From the NCBI GenBank assembly GCA_013399875.1, contig VXAZ01000953.1:2789890-2853889 (forward strand): a stretch of 64,000 nt of DNA. Reading direction: 5' to 3'. Below the pieces are notes generated by a model. It was not told the origin of the DNA. It made no database searches and worked only from the letters and a program-made list of their open reading frames with translations. Both the position numbers and the translations under genes were made by a program. Each line of letters opens with the position of its first letter. The first letter of the stretch is position 1. Origin of the DNA: Gymnorhina tibicen. Its lineage: Eukaryota > Chordata > Aves > Passeriformes > Artamidae. Shown here one piece after another: positions 1 through 12,986 of this stretch.

Positions 1-405
1 TAGATGTTTCTCCCAGGCTGAAAAGGGTCAGAGGCATAAGAAATTTCACAGCAGATAAAACTGCAAACCTTCAAGTGGATGGTAGGCATCTTCGAATGCC
101 CAAGGAAGGGGAGTTCAGAGTAGCTGAGCTCTTAAGCAAAGCAGGCAGTGGCCTATTCAAATAGCTCTTTCTGCGAACGCCTGTGGGACTGAGGGGCTGG
201 GATGGAGGGTGATTATTGTAACTGTGTTTTACAAAGAAGCTGAAGATGATCCAATTATAAAACAGAGTACCTTACCTCAGAACAAGGAGAAAACACTGAA
301 AAAAATCATTAAAGATAGAGTTAGAAAGCTTCTAGATGAGTCTAATGCAATAGAGATAAAACTGTCTGCCAGTTTCTCTAAGTGTGACTTGTACTCCTCT
401 AGCCT
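1..405. other. Unique sequence, no feature recognised
   Basis: This stretch leads into the L3-type LINE fragment that follows. A 78-codon ORF starts at 209 but resembles no known protein. Its end overlaps the LINE-derived part, so I read it as a chance frame. The region from about 200 may be older, more decayed LINE sequence, but I cannot align it by eye. Confidence 0.5.
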
Positions 406-770
406 ATTAGGATTCTGGGGAAGAGTTAATGAAATAGTGGACTGAGGAGAAGGGGTGGTGGGGGGATATAATTTATTTAAACTTTTCAAAAGCCTTTTGA
501 TAAAGTCTTTCACAAGAGGCTATTAAAGAAATTTGTTGCCCGTAGGGTGGGAGGCAAAGCCCTGACATGGATTAAAACCTAGATAAGAGGTAAGAAACAA
601 AGGAGAGGAATAAGCACCCAATTGTCTCCGTGAAAGGAGGTTAATAGCAAGATGCTCCAGGGATCAGCATCAGGACCAGGGATGTTCAATATGTTTATTA
701 ACGATCTAAGAGAAAGCAGAGAACAACAGAAATACGAAATTTTGCTGATGGCACAGTTTACTTCTTGCAG
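406..770 (+). mobile_element. Old L3/CR1-type LINE fragment, reverse-transcriptase domain
   Basis: Conceptual translation across frames recovers reverse-transcriptase landmarks in the right order. First is a DIIYLNFSKAF-like stretch at about 466-495, with a one-base frameshift inside the F-D-K run. Next come HKRLLKK and VGGKALTWIK at about 510-575. Then comes LQGSASGPGMFNMFINDL at 655-708, which corresponds to the family's PQGSVLGP...FINDL block. Last is FADG at 741-752, where the catalytic FADD has lost its second aspartate. In-frame stops and frameshifts show it is dead. This matches the RT domain of old tetrapod CR1/L3 LINEs rather than the younger avian CR1 subfamilies. Both element ends are missing. 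The subfamily name is from memory and unchecked. Confidence 0.85.
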
Positions 771-2529
771 GAAGTAATTGGCTGTGTTTGACTCTTTTCT
801 TGTGTTCATGGCTTGTCTATGAATAGATCACTGGTTTTACTAATAGGTCTATAAATATAATTGGAGGTATGGCTCAGTCTTGTGAACAGTACTGAGACTA
901 ATTACAGGAGGAGGCTTACAGGTGCTGAAACATCAGCCTGGGATGGATGCAGAGTCACAAAGCAAGAGGGTTTGCGCATTCAGCCCTTCATCAGCTCTGT
1001 AAGTTCTGCTTACAGTAATTCTGCTGCTTCACTGTCTGCTAGTGCTCAAGAAGGACTGTGGTATAAGCCATGTTAGGATCTCCACCATCCTCACTATTTC
1101 ATACTTACACTCCTGGATGGCAGGAATCTGCTATGGGTTCATGTGAGCTACAGGCCCTTTGCCAGCACCCCCTCAGCCATTGCCTGTGTGGGCACTCATG
1201 CATGCACCTTTATGTGTATTACTTCTGCATTCCAAATCCTGATTTGGCAAGTTCTTCCCTGTGCAGCCAAGCTTTCTGCTGCAAGTTTTAAGAATTAAAT
1301 GCACACTTCACCACATCCCTGTACTGCTGCCATAGATGCTCTCTGGTGCTCTCACAAGGTGCTGTGTCCTGCACCCTGCCCCATCCAGATCCGCTTTCTG
1401 TGCTGCCTCCATGTGCTGGCCTTACTCTGGCTCCTATTCGCTATTCATCACTCTGACTGAAACGCTCAGCTCCTAGCAAGGTAGTTATTGTAGGCAAGTT
1501 AAAAGTCCTTCTTCACAGTCACTGCTGCCACATAAGTTTGTTCAACTCACTGTATTAAAGTCATTAGTGCCAGGCAGCCCTGGAGAAATGCTTTATGTCA
1601 TCATTTTGCTCTACAGCAACCATTTTTTTACAAAGTTGAGGTTGCTACTTCAGAATACCTCAGCACTTGCTAGAAGCTGCCTGTATTTACATCTTTTGTG
1701 AGACAATAAACAAGAAACATCTTAGAAACATGATTAGAAAAAATTCCATTTTCAAGTACTTTCTTAAATTGAGACTTTATTGAATTGGTGTCTAATAATG
1801 ACACACTGCCAGTCCAGACTTACCAACAGAAACCTTTTTTTTTCCCTTGTGGTCAGCAAATTTCAGTTTATGTTGGTCTCCTATAAAGAGAATATAAACT
1901 TTCTTAGCTGACCAGACCATGCAGTTGCCATGCTGCTGGTTTGTCCCAGCTCTGTGTCAGTATGACAGATGACAAACAGCCAGAGCAGCACACTGGCTGT
2001 GAGGGTGACAGAGGAGGAAGAGGAGTGCTGGTCAGTCTGTATGATTCCTTGGCACACAAAGTGTTACTGCCGAGGAAGGTACTCCCAGGTGATATCTGGT
2101 TTGGCAGATCCTCTCTTGCAGTCAGTGAGAAACTGCTGATTACTCAGAGATTTATGTGCACCTTTTCCCCCACCCCCTGCCAGGTACTGAGGAATGAACC
2201 AAGGAGCAGGGGTGCTCTGCTACCTTCAAGGACCGGTACCACAGGGTTGATGCAGTTGTCCTCATGCTAATGAAGCCCAGTGTTTGAAGGCAGAGACTCC
2301 TCCTGCGATCTGCTGGCATTGTCACTTGACACTTCTCACCAGCTGGTGAGTAGGAAAAAAGAATGTTCTGGTGTCAGTGTAAAATAAGTGGCTGCAGTGT
2401 GTAGTCGAGTTGCTGGAGGTTTCATAATGCTGTCTTCAGTCTTTTATATATATATGCAGCCATGTACGAGCAGAATGGCCTCCATTTCAAAGCTACTCCA
2501 TTCTGTCAGAAACAAGCTGGAGCAGCCAG
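771..2529. other. Unique sequence without recognised gene
   Basis: I see no repeat family, exon or RNA gene here. There is a short T-run near 1838-1845 and a short TA-dinucleotide run at 2444-2454. ORFs of up to 109 codons (1941-2270) have no recognisable domain and are compatible with chance. Confidence 0.5.
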
Positions 2530-2775
2530 GCGACCGCTTGACTGATGTCACGGAGGGAAGGTGCTAAGAAGGCAAATGCAATACAAACTCAAGCTCAGCA
2601 CGCTGCAAACAAATTGAGCTGCTGCGCTAAAGTTGTGAAGGAAAGAGATTTTCCTATTATTTATACAGCGATCCTAGACATCAGGGAAACAGGCAAGATG
2701 GAAATGGAAATTCCCATTGATGAGAACAAATTTCCTATTATTGTTCCTGCTGAAACCTGCAGGGATTAGTCACAT
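2530..2775 (+). other. Small ORF of unknown meaning / conserved-element-like block
   Basis: A 74-codon ORF runs from 2545 to 2769. Its product would be lysine- and glutamate-rich and is not recognised. The 12-base string TTTCCTATTATT occurs at 2650-2661 and again at 2731-2742. The offset is 81 bases, so the two copies fall in the same frame and give DFPIIY and KFPIIV. A weaker third relative (EIPID) lies between them. No domain, signal peptide or splice context supports a real protein. The block could equally be a conserved non-coding element or a decayed small tandem repeat. Confidence 0.2.
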
Positions 2776-3690
2776 TAGTTGGAATTTTAAACAGTGTAAA
2801 TTACAAACATTTGAGGAAAAACAGAGTGGGTAAAATCGTAGGGGTAATGCTCTGCATTAAAGACACCACTGCATTTTTTTAGTTACTCAGTTTTCCAGAG
2901 CAGAGATTGATCCTTGTGTTAACTAATAAAACTTTTTAAAGGGTGACTACTGGGGTCGTTCAGACACCACTAAATTAATGATTTAATAATGATTCAGCTC
3001 ATCTCTGTAGCATATGGAAATTAAAAATACAGTTATTATGGAAGGATTCCAATTTCAAAATTTGCTAGAGGTTTTATGCAGTCAACAGGAAACATCACCG
3101 ATTCTTCTGAAGTGTAGAGATGATTATTTTCTACTGTGAAAACATTACATTCAGGTTGAGGTAGAAGTCTACTGTTGTTCTAATTAGGAAGGGTGAAGAA
3201 GAAAGAAGTGCTGGTCTAAGCCATTTGTTGCCTCTGAAAGGTAGGTCTCAAGTCAATGAGGGGTGCAGACTGAGATAGACAGATGTGGAAATCAGTATAA
3301 AAAAAATTCAGACTTGAATGTATTCAAAAGCGTATCATTGATATGCACTGATAGAAAGCAGCCTGGGAACCATAAATAAAGACAGAGAAATACTGAAGAT
3401 GATTATTTATAACTTAGAAGAATGATAAGCTCCTGGACTGCAAATTGGCATGAGAAGCTATTCAATGATCCATGTTTAACAGGGTAATTAGTGTATGACT
3501 GGTTAATAACAGTGCAGAGAAATGTCACTGAGAAAAGCAGACGTACGCACCTGCATAAGCCTTTGGATAACCCCAACAGCACGAACAGGTACAAAAATGC
3601 AAGGAAAAAACAATGCTTTTGCATTTGTGAGTGTCCCTGCACTTGCACATACACACCCACGAGAGAGCTCACGCATGCCTGTCCAACTGA
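2776..3690. other. AT-rich unique sequence, nothing recognised
   Basis: This is AT-rich DNA with scattered short A- and T-runs. No repeat family or coding segment was recognised on either strand. Confidence 0.5.
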
Positions 3691-3955
3691 TCACCTGGAT
3701 GAGAGAGTTAATAAAAGGTTTTACTCACTGGATGCTCATTCAAACCTGTTGCAGCCGGAGCTGTCAGTCCCTGGAAGCAGCTACAGGGACCAGTGATCAT
3801 GATTTGATTACACTGAATATGAGCATAGGGAGTATCCTGTCAAGAAATAATATATATTTTTACATACTTGGCCCTTTGAAAAGGCAAACTTCTCAAGAGT
3901 CAAAAGTAAAATGTATTAGGAAAGAGCATATAAAGCATATGTATATAGTTGTATA
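3691..3955 (+). mobile_element. Possible decayed LINE endonuclease remnant (weak)
   Basis: A 144-codon ORF (3522-3956) contains the peptide THWMLIQTC followed, about 20 residues on, by TSDHDLITL, whose SDH codons lie at 3792-3800. In apurinic-type endonucleases of CR1, L2 and L3 LINEs, an LDLI.T motif precedes a conserved SDH by a similar distance. That spacing is the only support. The ORF outside these two motifs is not recognisable, and a chance match is quite possible. An L3-type RT fragment in the same orientation lies about 3 kb upstream, but nothing links the two. Confidence 0.22.
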
Positions 3956-4179
3956 AACACACATTTGTGTGTATGTGAGAATTGGGAACTCCTCCAGCAA
4001 ACTTTCTCAGAGGTCTCAGAGGCCACCATGGCACTGTCACTCCAGAAGATGATCAAGGAGAAAATCTCAGTAAGACTGAGCAGTAAGAGAGATAGTGGGG
4101 AATCAGAATGTTTATGTACTGTGTTCAGAGGGGAAAAAAAAGGCGGAAATGGAAACAACCAGCATTAATTAGAGGACTG

Positions 4180-7100
4180 AATTTCAAAAAAAAAGCATAT
4201 AGACAAGCAGGCCCAAGATGAGGGAATCTGATGGCCAGCATAATAGTCAGAAGAAATCAGACACCAGATCTGAACTTCGTGACAAGAGCTCCAGCCTCAG
4301 CAAGCCAGGAGAAAGGGCCTCAGAGCTTGTGCCCACTGCAGCAGCCTTGTGGAAGTCCTCAGGAGGAGTAGAGGGATTATAATGACAGAGCCTTGCCAGA
4401 GAAGAGCACAGCAGCCTGCAGAAGTGGGGGAGTGGGGCTCCAGTAAAGAGCGAGCATTTCCCCACCAGGGAACACTAGCCAAGATGGAGGGAGTGTGAAG
4501 CACTAGAAGGTGGGAGGACCCCTGCTTTCTGTCAGGGCTGTGTGGTGAGGGCGGTGGGGAGGGGAATGGGGTGGTCAGGAGGTCCTCTCGGTTCTACTGA
4601 GGGAACGGGAAAAGTTTCTTCTGCCTCCCATTGCTGAGCCAGTGTGTCTGGGCAGCAGCGCCAGCCTGATGCTGGGTGTCACACTAACAGGTCCTTCTGG
4701 CTGTGACATTTCTAAAGTGTCTTTTCAGATCCCAGCACCACAGCTGATTCATGCCCGGGCAGCCAGTGGGGCCAGAGAGGCTGTCAGGATCACTCCCACG
4801 TTCAATTACTCACGGCAGCCTGTGCACACGCCTTGTCACTTGACCTCATCTCCTGTCCCTTCCCAGAGGCAGAGGTTCTTCCAGCTGCAGAGGGCTGTTG
4901 TCTATCAGAGATGCAGGTGCCTCTGTCCAGTCTTCTCCCCTTCCTACAAAACACCAGCTGACGAAGTCAGACTCCACAGGGAGGTTAAAGAGGGGATGAA
5001 ACCGCTGGCTCCACATCCATCAGCTCCCACAGCCTTCATATGAAGAGCACAAGGGACTATGGTTGATGCCAGGTCAGGAGAATGTGAGAAGCAGCAGAGA
5101 AAGAGAGAGAGGGGAAAAAATGGGTGCTGAACTGGGACCCACAGTACTAGCCTGGGGCTTTGCACATGGCACATCTTCATCACAGAAGACAACTTTGTGG
5201 CACTATTACCAGTCAGCACTTCTCCCTCGCTCCCTCACTCACTTTCCCTTTCATCTAGGTTGCTGCAGTTGCATTTAATGACACAACAGATGTATTCATT
5301 TGCATCTTTATACAGATCTCTAAGCTCTACAAATGGGTGGGTGGGCGTGACCCCATTTCCCCAAATTATTCAGCACCTTTCAGTTATGCATTTCTCTTTT
5401 CTAATGTCTTTTTGAAGTACATAGAAGCAGCAGTGGAGAATTACTTTGCCGTTTTCTCTCCAGCATCTGGGACCCAATCACTCCTCTGCCCATGTGAGTC
5501 TCCTTTACAAGTCAACAGGAGCCATGGAGATGTCTGTGCACAGACACACTGCCTCCTCCACCACGTACACACGCTTCCTGGAGAAGGGAAAAGCCAGATT
5601 TACCTGACATACCCCCATGCTACACGGAAAATTCCTAGGAGGGAGAAATAAGGGAAAAACAAATGACACCCTGTCTGTTTATCAAGGGTGATGACATTTC
5701 TGTTGCTGTCATCAAGAGATGTGTGCTTGCATTTACGGTTATGCGGGTGAGTTAAAATACTTCCTCTACACCGACTGAAGGCGGTGTTTCTGCAGAGCTG
5801 CTCGAGGCACACTCCATGCTGATGACTCAGGGTGATGCTACTGGCAGCAGAGAAGATCTGTCAGCACAGTGGGGTGCCGGTGTGTGCTCCTGAGAAATTC
5901 CTCTGCCCAGTGCCCAGGTTCCTGGCCCTCAGCGATGGGTACCCAGCTAGAGCAAGAGGGTTTACATGGGTGGGGTACAGGTTCACACACAATGCCAGTT
6001 CCCGTGGGAAAATACCCCACATTGCATTTCCTATGAGCCTGGATCTCTGCCTGATAGCTGCACAGACTGAGGACAGGAGGACAGAAGACAAGGAGAGGAG
6101 TAGAAAGGAGGGGAGAGTAAGGGCTGTTTCTCACTGGGCTGTCACGTATACTTAGGCAACATAACAGGGCGACTGTCCCAAACATTGCATTGCGAGGTCA
6201 GATGCACAGGAGAGAAAAGCTCCTGTCCTGACTCTCCTTCTGCCTGCCCCTGCCTCTGACCAGGTGGCTCTGGGACTACGTGTTGGTGAGAAGCCATTGG
6301 TGTGACACCATGGGAGAGCGATGAGTGAGGATGCTGGTTGCCGTAGGCAGAGATCATCACCAGCTTAATTTATGGGTCGTGCTTTGTGTATAAAGCCATG
6401 GCTACAGATATAATGTAATCCTGTCACTGTGAGTGTGCTGAGCACTGCTGTCAATCAAAGGTGCTTTGCATTGCTACATTTTCATATAAATATGTATGTT
6501 CTTTTGCTAACAGTATTATTATTTATTATTTGTGTTACTGTCATGCCTCAAGGCTTCAGCAGGGACCAGGTTCCTGTTGTGCTGGGTGTCTCACACACGT
6601 GGTGAGAGGCAGACTGTGTTCTGTACAGCTTCCAGACTAAATACACCATAACAGGCACAGTCTGGGGTCCATAAGTAAAAAAAAGCATTTTGAAGTGCTG
6701 GATCCAGCTCGCCAGTGGCAGAGCTGGAGCAGACCTGAGCTTGTGCTGACTTCCTATCCAACACTCTTTCCACTTCCGTACTGAAAACTTGGCAACTTTG
6801 GCTTCTTTTGGAGAAGTAAATGGATGAGACATTTTACAAGGCGGAAATTCCCTCTGAACCCTCTTTCTGAATACCCCCATATACAGGAAGGCCAGGATGC
6901 ACACAGAGGAAAAAAGGTGCCTTGGGGAGGGAGTGGCATGTCCATCAGAAGTCTGACAGTGACTCTCTCTCACTGGCTTCCCTGTGCAGAAACCAGCAGT
7001 GACCGCTTTGATGCCAGAGACATGGCATCCCACAGCCCAGTCCGCGGCCACTGTCGGGAGTGCACCCTAAGCCTCACGCTGTGTAATGTGAGATTTCTTC

Positions 7101-9645
7101 TCCTCCCAAAGCCCTAGCTGTACCTGAGCACAGGAGGTTCTTCTCTGACCCCTATGAAAGGGGAATCTCGTAGGTTTTGGTAGCAGTGGAGGTGGCACAG
7201 GCTGCCCAGTGCAGGAGGGTTCAGGGTCTGTCCTGTAGTGGTCCCAATTAGTCCTGTCTCTCTCCATAAGGGGTGGGACACCAAGGCCATGGGCAGTCAG
7301 AGGGGTCCCAGCCCTGCTGTGCCAACAGTGCTAAGGGAGGGCAGCACCGCTGGAGCAGGGGGCTCTGGAGGGGACACATGGGGACATGAGAGAGAATTGA
7401 AAAGCCGAGAAACAGGAGGAGATGTGAGGATGCACAAAAGGAGACATGGGAAGGGATACAGCAGCAGATACAGGAGGAGACGTGTCAAACAGCACAGGGC
7501 TTGGAACAACTTTTTAAGGGAGGGGTTCCTTGGCCCCTTAACCTTGGGAGGGCACTGTGCCTGTGGGGGACCCACACTGGAGCAGGGACACTCCTGAACG
7601 GACAGCAGCCTGTGTCTGACCCAGGGTGGAGAAGGGTATTAGTGAGAGGAAAGAACAGGGAAAGAAAAAAGCAAAAACCAGGAGCAGCAGCAAGAAAAAG
7701 ACCTCCCTACACTGCCCATCTCCTCACCAAAGGTACTGGTGGGGAGTTGGTGTAAAACACAGTGAAAATGGAGGACAGGGGGCTGGTGGGAGAGAGGTGT
7801 TGGGATGAAGCTGAGCCTGGGGAACAGGAAAGAAAGAAGCTTCCCTTGATCTTTAATTATCTAAGTCTTCTTTATTTTCCATCAGCCAGATCAGTAAGTA
7901 AAAGTTTATGTTAATTGGAAATAAATCAAATTCAGTAAAATTCCCTGAACTGAGACTGTTTTGCCTGCAACAGACACATATGAAAAAATTGGAGGTTTTT
8001 AGCTGACAAGGCTGTAAGGAAAAGCTTCAGAAGGCAATTCAGGATTATTGACAAAGCCCTCAAAGCAGAAGCAGAGTGCAAAAGGCCCCCAGTATTTATC
8101 TCGTTATGAATCAGTACAAGGGCACCGCATGTGCAAGAACAAACACCAGCAGATGGCAATGGAAGTTGTGCACTGTTGGTGGCACAGGAGTCCAAGACTC
8201 GACATCTAAGGGCACAACTGCTGAACAGATCTGGTGTCACCAAAGGAACACTAAGTATTGTAAGACAGACAGGTTTCCAGTCTTCACAAACCAGCCAAAA
8301 AGAAGCGAAATATTACTACACACTCTCCTGTTCTCATCCCCTCTGCAGAACCACATCACTGACCCATCAGGGCAGCCAATGACCAGGCACGCTGGCAGAT
8401 GAAACACTGGCAGATGCAAAAGCAGTAGGCCCCATCCACTGCACACTGGTTCCCCTGTGCAGATGTGGACCAACCTGCACATATCACCACATCTGTAACA
8501 ATTCTGTATCACAGCCACTGCAGACACTGGTACAGAAATCCACTAGATTTCTGCTCCAAGCATAGGACAAGCATCTGTCCAGATCAATACAGCTGGGACA
8601 TCCAATGCAATTCAGAAAAGCCAGGGCACCTCTTCTGTCTCTCAGATGGCAAAATTCCACTTTATTTTGGCTGAGGTTACTTCTTTTCTTCTGCATATGC
8701 TGATAGGAGCTATGTTTGCTCTATCTTAATTTCCTTTCACTCTAACTCAAACCTAAAAATGGCCTGCTGAGGTGTATCTAGAAAAAACCCCACAGAACTG
8801 CCCATGTAAATTCCAACCTCAGCACCCGGGAAGAGAGAGAATCTCAAGGTTCCCCACTGAAACAGCTAGTGAAATTTAATAAGACCAGTGGCAGTCAGAT
8901 TTATGTAACTTTTATGAAATCAATAGTACTGGACTCTGCAAAATGACTTGAAGAGCAAGACCCCATACAAATGTAATTAAGCACAGATGGCAGCGTGCTT
9001 CCTGTGCTCATGAACAGCACTGCAAAGCTGTGTTCGCTTTAATGTGAACAGCAGTTGCCTTGAACTTTCTGTAGCTGATGTGAAAATGCCTCTGTCACTA
9101 ATGAAAGCTGCTTTTAATCCAATGGTCACTCATTTAAATAGGGTTGGTGTTTGAGGTTCAATGCTCTACAGCAAACAGGCAGGAGAGGAGATGGAGCTTG
9201 TGAGATTAAGTTTCACATATACGTCCAAACCTCATTCAGCTGACTTCTAGCTCATGTTTTCCCCAAAGAAATCAAAAGGTTTCTTTGCAGTGCAGGACCA
9301 CTACCTCCTCTCCACCCCAAAGCAATGGGGCCATCTAAGAGCTTAAGTGGGTTCATGGCAAAGGGCAGTGAGTGCTGTGCTGAGCGCTCATCCCTTTGGA
9401 TAACCCTCGGTCATATCCTCCTACAGCTTCATGCAATAGCCTTTTGCTTCTTATGCCCCATGCCACCAGCACTCCCATCCCCCCCCACCTGGCATCCTGG
9501 CTGACAGGGTCACACATGCAGCAAGGGACAAGAAAACAATCTGGGATTAAGACCTGTGTGAAGTGAGCAGAAGGTGGCAAGATTCCAGTCAGTACACAAA
9601 ACATAAATGTAGGTGGTTGAGAAATGGATGGGGGCAAAATGGCGA
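4180..9645. other. Long stretch of unique sequence, no gene recognised
   Basis: I find no interspersed repeat, RNA gene or recognisable exon here. The longest ORF in the whole window lies here on the minus strand (6548-7051, 167 codons). Its translation shows no known domain and has the uneven composition of a chance frame. A moderately purine-rich section lies at about 7370-7500. A short direct repeat, CTGGCAGATG, occurs at 8392 and 8409. CpG is depleted throughout, as expected for vertebrate non-promoter DNA. Confidence 0.45.
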
Positions 9646-12600
9646 TCACACGTTTTTTCAGTTTTCCTTAACTGAATGTTTTATTTTCCTGTTGGATAAA
9701 AGGCACATGGAGGTAGAGAAGTAGATGTCACAAAACTGTCATCAGGCTGTTTTCCACACTTATTTTCTGAAATTTGAAATGACACTGAATGTTGAAGATT
9801 TGAAAAAAAAAAAAATTCTTCACAGACTTATCTGTACACCTCTGTCATAATCCTAAAAGGACAGATATTTTCAACAGCCTCAGGATAAAAAACATGTTAG
9901 GAAAGTTCAGAAAAGCTCAAGTGCTGTTACAACACAAAAATACTTTTAATCATTAAAGGCATGCCTCTTTAACCTTCTCGGCTGCCTCTGACACATTCCC
10001 CAGCTTTGACTAACATCTCGCTCTCCCAGCACGGCAGTCTGTCTGTGCACACAGACCCCGGGATATCACCTCACGGGCAGCGTGTGCACGGCTGAAGCTG
10101 GAACTTGTCACTCCCTTGCAGAACCAGCCTCGAAAGGCTCTATTCGAGCACAGTTATTTAATGCAGTGGTTTTCAACTTCCTCAGCTCTGCTAATGGCTT
10201 ATGGACTGTGTCAAAGGGAAACACAAAAGGTAAAGAAAAGTCACTCTAATATCTCCAAAAGTAAGTTGATGATAAAGGGACCTGTACCACTACTAGGCCA
10301 TTTCTAGAGGTACACAAATAGGATTGAAAGCCATGGTGAAGTGCTTCAGTCTGTACAGAGGCATCTGTATTATTCTGCCCTTCTCTAGCTGCTGGCTACT
10401 TTAGTATAACCAAAGGTAGGAACACCTTACCAAATTAGTCAGGAGTTGTGGAACATTTAAAGTTGAAGACTATAACTTTTTTTTTCCTAGTCTTGGTCTT
10501 TATTGCACTTTATTATATTTGTATCCTCTCTTCTTTGGAGCCCTCTCATCTATTCATTGAATCTGTTTTCACTGCTGAACCTATCATTTCCTACTGGTAG
10601 TAAGTCTGCTGGAATGGTTTCTCGGTGAGAAAGTATTATTTTGCTTTTATTGTGCTGATGAAAACTGGTAAATCTAAATTGCACAATATTATGACATCAA
10701 ACACCAGCAAATCAAATTAATTCTGTATAGCTGAGCTTCTGTCAACCTCCTCACACTATCGCTCACAAAACCCCCAAAAGTTCTTACTTTCAAGATGTTT
10801 AGTTTCTGTTTGGTTGGGTTTTTTCTCTTTGTTGCCATATTTTCTTTTCCACTCATTGGACCATTCATAGGGTTGGGGGTTTTTTTGGTGTTTAAAAGCC
10901 TGGTCTTTTTATCATTGTGGTTGTAGTGACATAACAAACAAACATATAATTATATTACTATTTCATCAATCATCCTACAAGACCATAATATTCCATTAGC
11001 AGGTTAGTTGGATGCTCAGTTTCTTGCAAGTGTGCCTGGATCTCCCACTTCAGTGTAGTGTGTGTGACTGATCCATTTCACACTCTGAATGCCTTGTCTG
11101 TTTGGATGATGAGCTTATGGGGGAAGGGAACATCTGCTCTCCACATTTGCATGGAGCTCCATGCACTGAAGATCTCGTCTTAGTTGGCCACTACCAGTGG
11201 CTATAATCTTCATCATTACTAATAAAAAATAACTTGTTTTAAGCTTCAACTATTGGGATTTTTTTCTTTCAAATTATTAAAGGCAATTGTTCTCTATGAA
11301 GATTATTTTATTTTACAAACATATGCACAATATACAGTCACCAAAGTTTAAATGAAGTGCCTAGATTGAGGGGGATGAGAATTAAAAATGCTTCCTTAAA
11401 AAAAGTATCCAACCTAAGTTATTCTTTTACAGTTCTTCATCTTACTATTCTGATAGGTTTTTTGTATGGGGGGATTTATCTGCAAATTTGAGACTACTGC
11501 CCTAAATTAGTGAGGATTAGGAGCCTTCACAATAGTAAAGTTAGGGCCTAATACGTCTTGTATGTGGAACTGCAATCAAAACATAAATGCACTCATCTTG
11601 TTCTTTTTCCTTCCCCTCTAAGAGCTCAGCAGAGCCAGGAGTACTTCTCTTTAAAGCTTCTTTCCAGCAAGGTTGTAACAGAACTGAGGTCCCAGAAGAT
11701 GAAGGATTTTTTTTCTTAGATCTTCCAAGCAACATTCTGGGTTAATAGCGCTGCCTTCACTCTTTCCTCATCATGTACCTGTTTAAAAGGAACAAACATC
11801 TTCCAGTATGCCAGCTTGACAGAGCTCAGAGGGGGGAAGATTAATATCTTACGGCCTTGGTAAGTGATTGCCTTTATGGCTTCAGTTGCTTTTAGGATTT
11901 GCTCCCTCTCATGTATATAAGACAGAGAAGCAATAACGGTGTTGCCTTAACAGGCTGCTTTTGTGTTTAAAGCAATGATTTCTTGTGCTCATGCACTGCC
12001 ATGTTTTCTTGCTGGGATCCCTTGCTAGATTTTACCACACCATCCCAGTTATGCCAGTTCACAGGACTGTGAAATAGCCCAGGAAGTACCATGACACACA
12101 TTAGCCTCGTGAATATGCGCTCATTCCCACTGACACTGTGACAATCACATCACATTCCCTGCAGTACTACTGTCAAAGCTGGAGCGTGCCAGGTAGCTGG
12201 TGTGCTGTCCCCCTCCAGAGGGGCTGGCTGCCACCAGGATGCACGTCCCATCTGCAGGGGTCTCTGCCATCCCTCCTGCAGCACCTCAGCTCGGTACTCC
12301 TGAGGGGTCAGCCTTGCTCTGCGAGCAGAGAGAAGGCAGGAGAAAGCTGGCAGTAACAGCTTGATCTTAATCACCGGAGCAGCTTCAAAGGACCATGTCA
12401 CACCCCGTGGCATTCCTGCAGAGGGTTCCTACTGCAGCTTCACTTCTGGTCTGTCGCTGCCTATTAATACATTTTCTGGCCCCGGTGCTCCCACCACTCC
12501 ACAAGCAAGCTGCCTTCAGTCACTGCTCTGCATCGTGTTTGTGCTTAGTCCTTAACACGTGCTTTCATCCTGCTGAAGCCAAAGGGCACTGAGCACCGGC

Positions 12601-12744
12601 TTACAAACCCTCTGGAAGGTGAACAGGGACCTAGCGCCCTGGCGATGCCAAGTAAAAAGCAAATGCAAAGGAAGTTTTTCTCCGTCAGTAAACAAAACAA
12701 AGCAAGCTGATTTTTAAACCTTTTAGCATGTCTGGGTGTCTTTT
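9646..12744. other. Unique, partly AT-rich sequence
   Basis: There is an A-run of 13 at about 9805-9817 and several T-rich runs at 10,480-10,900. A hAT-transposon-like terminus was considered at 10,164 and rejected. A perfect 6-bp hairpin with a 3-base loop (GCCACT/AGTGGC) lies near 11,187-11,201 but is too short to mean much. No coding exon was recognised. Confidence 0.45.
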
Positions 12745-12910
12745 CCGCCACTGATGAAGGATAAACAATGCAATTATTAATTATTGATGATCGCTAATAA
12801 GAATGATGATTATCATCACCATCATCCAGCCTTGCCATTCCTGCCACCTCTCTAATCAGTGTGATCTCACTGTTATTATACATAATTGCAATCTTCCAAG
12901 TCAGGGTAGG
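12745..12910. other. AT-rich block with ATTA and GATGAT motifs, conserved-element-like
   Basis: The block is dense in ATTA/TAAT cores and GATGAT/ATCATC units. It includes a perfect inverted repeat, GATGAT-T-ATCATC, near 12,805-12,817. Such motif-dense AT-rich blocks are typical of homeodomain-binding conserved elements, but they can also be simple low-complexity DNA. It lies directly beside the RT fragment at 12,990-13,200. Confidence 0.25.
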
Positions 12911-12986
12911 CAAAGAAGCAACCTTGCAGTGTAAATACTAAATACTTGGTATAACAGGAGTGAGAGCTCCCCGGCTTGGAGCACAG

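Noticed and set aside
6548..7051. Longest ORF in the window (167 codons, minus strand)
   Set aside because: No domain, no signal or repeat pattern, and no convincing splice or promoter context. A frame of this length is expected by chance in 64 kb of six-frame sequence.
10164..11499. Possible hAT/Charlie-type DNA transposon (CAGTGGTTTTCAAC start, TTTGAGACTACTG end)
   Set aside because: The right terminus needs a deletion and mismatches to pair with the left, the 8-base flanks (ATTTAATG and CCCTAAAT) do not match, and the interior is not recognised.
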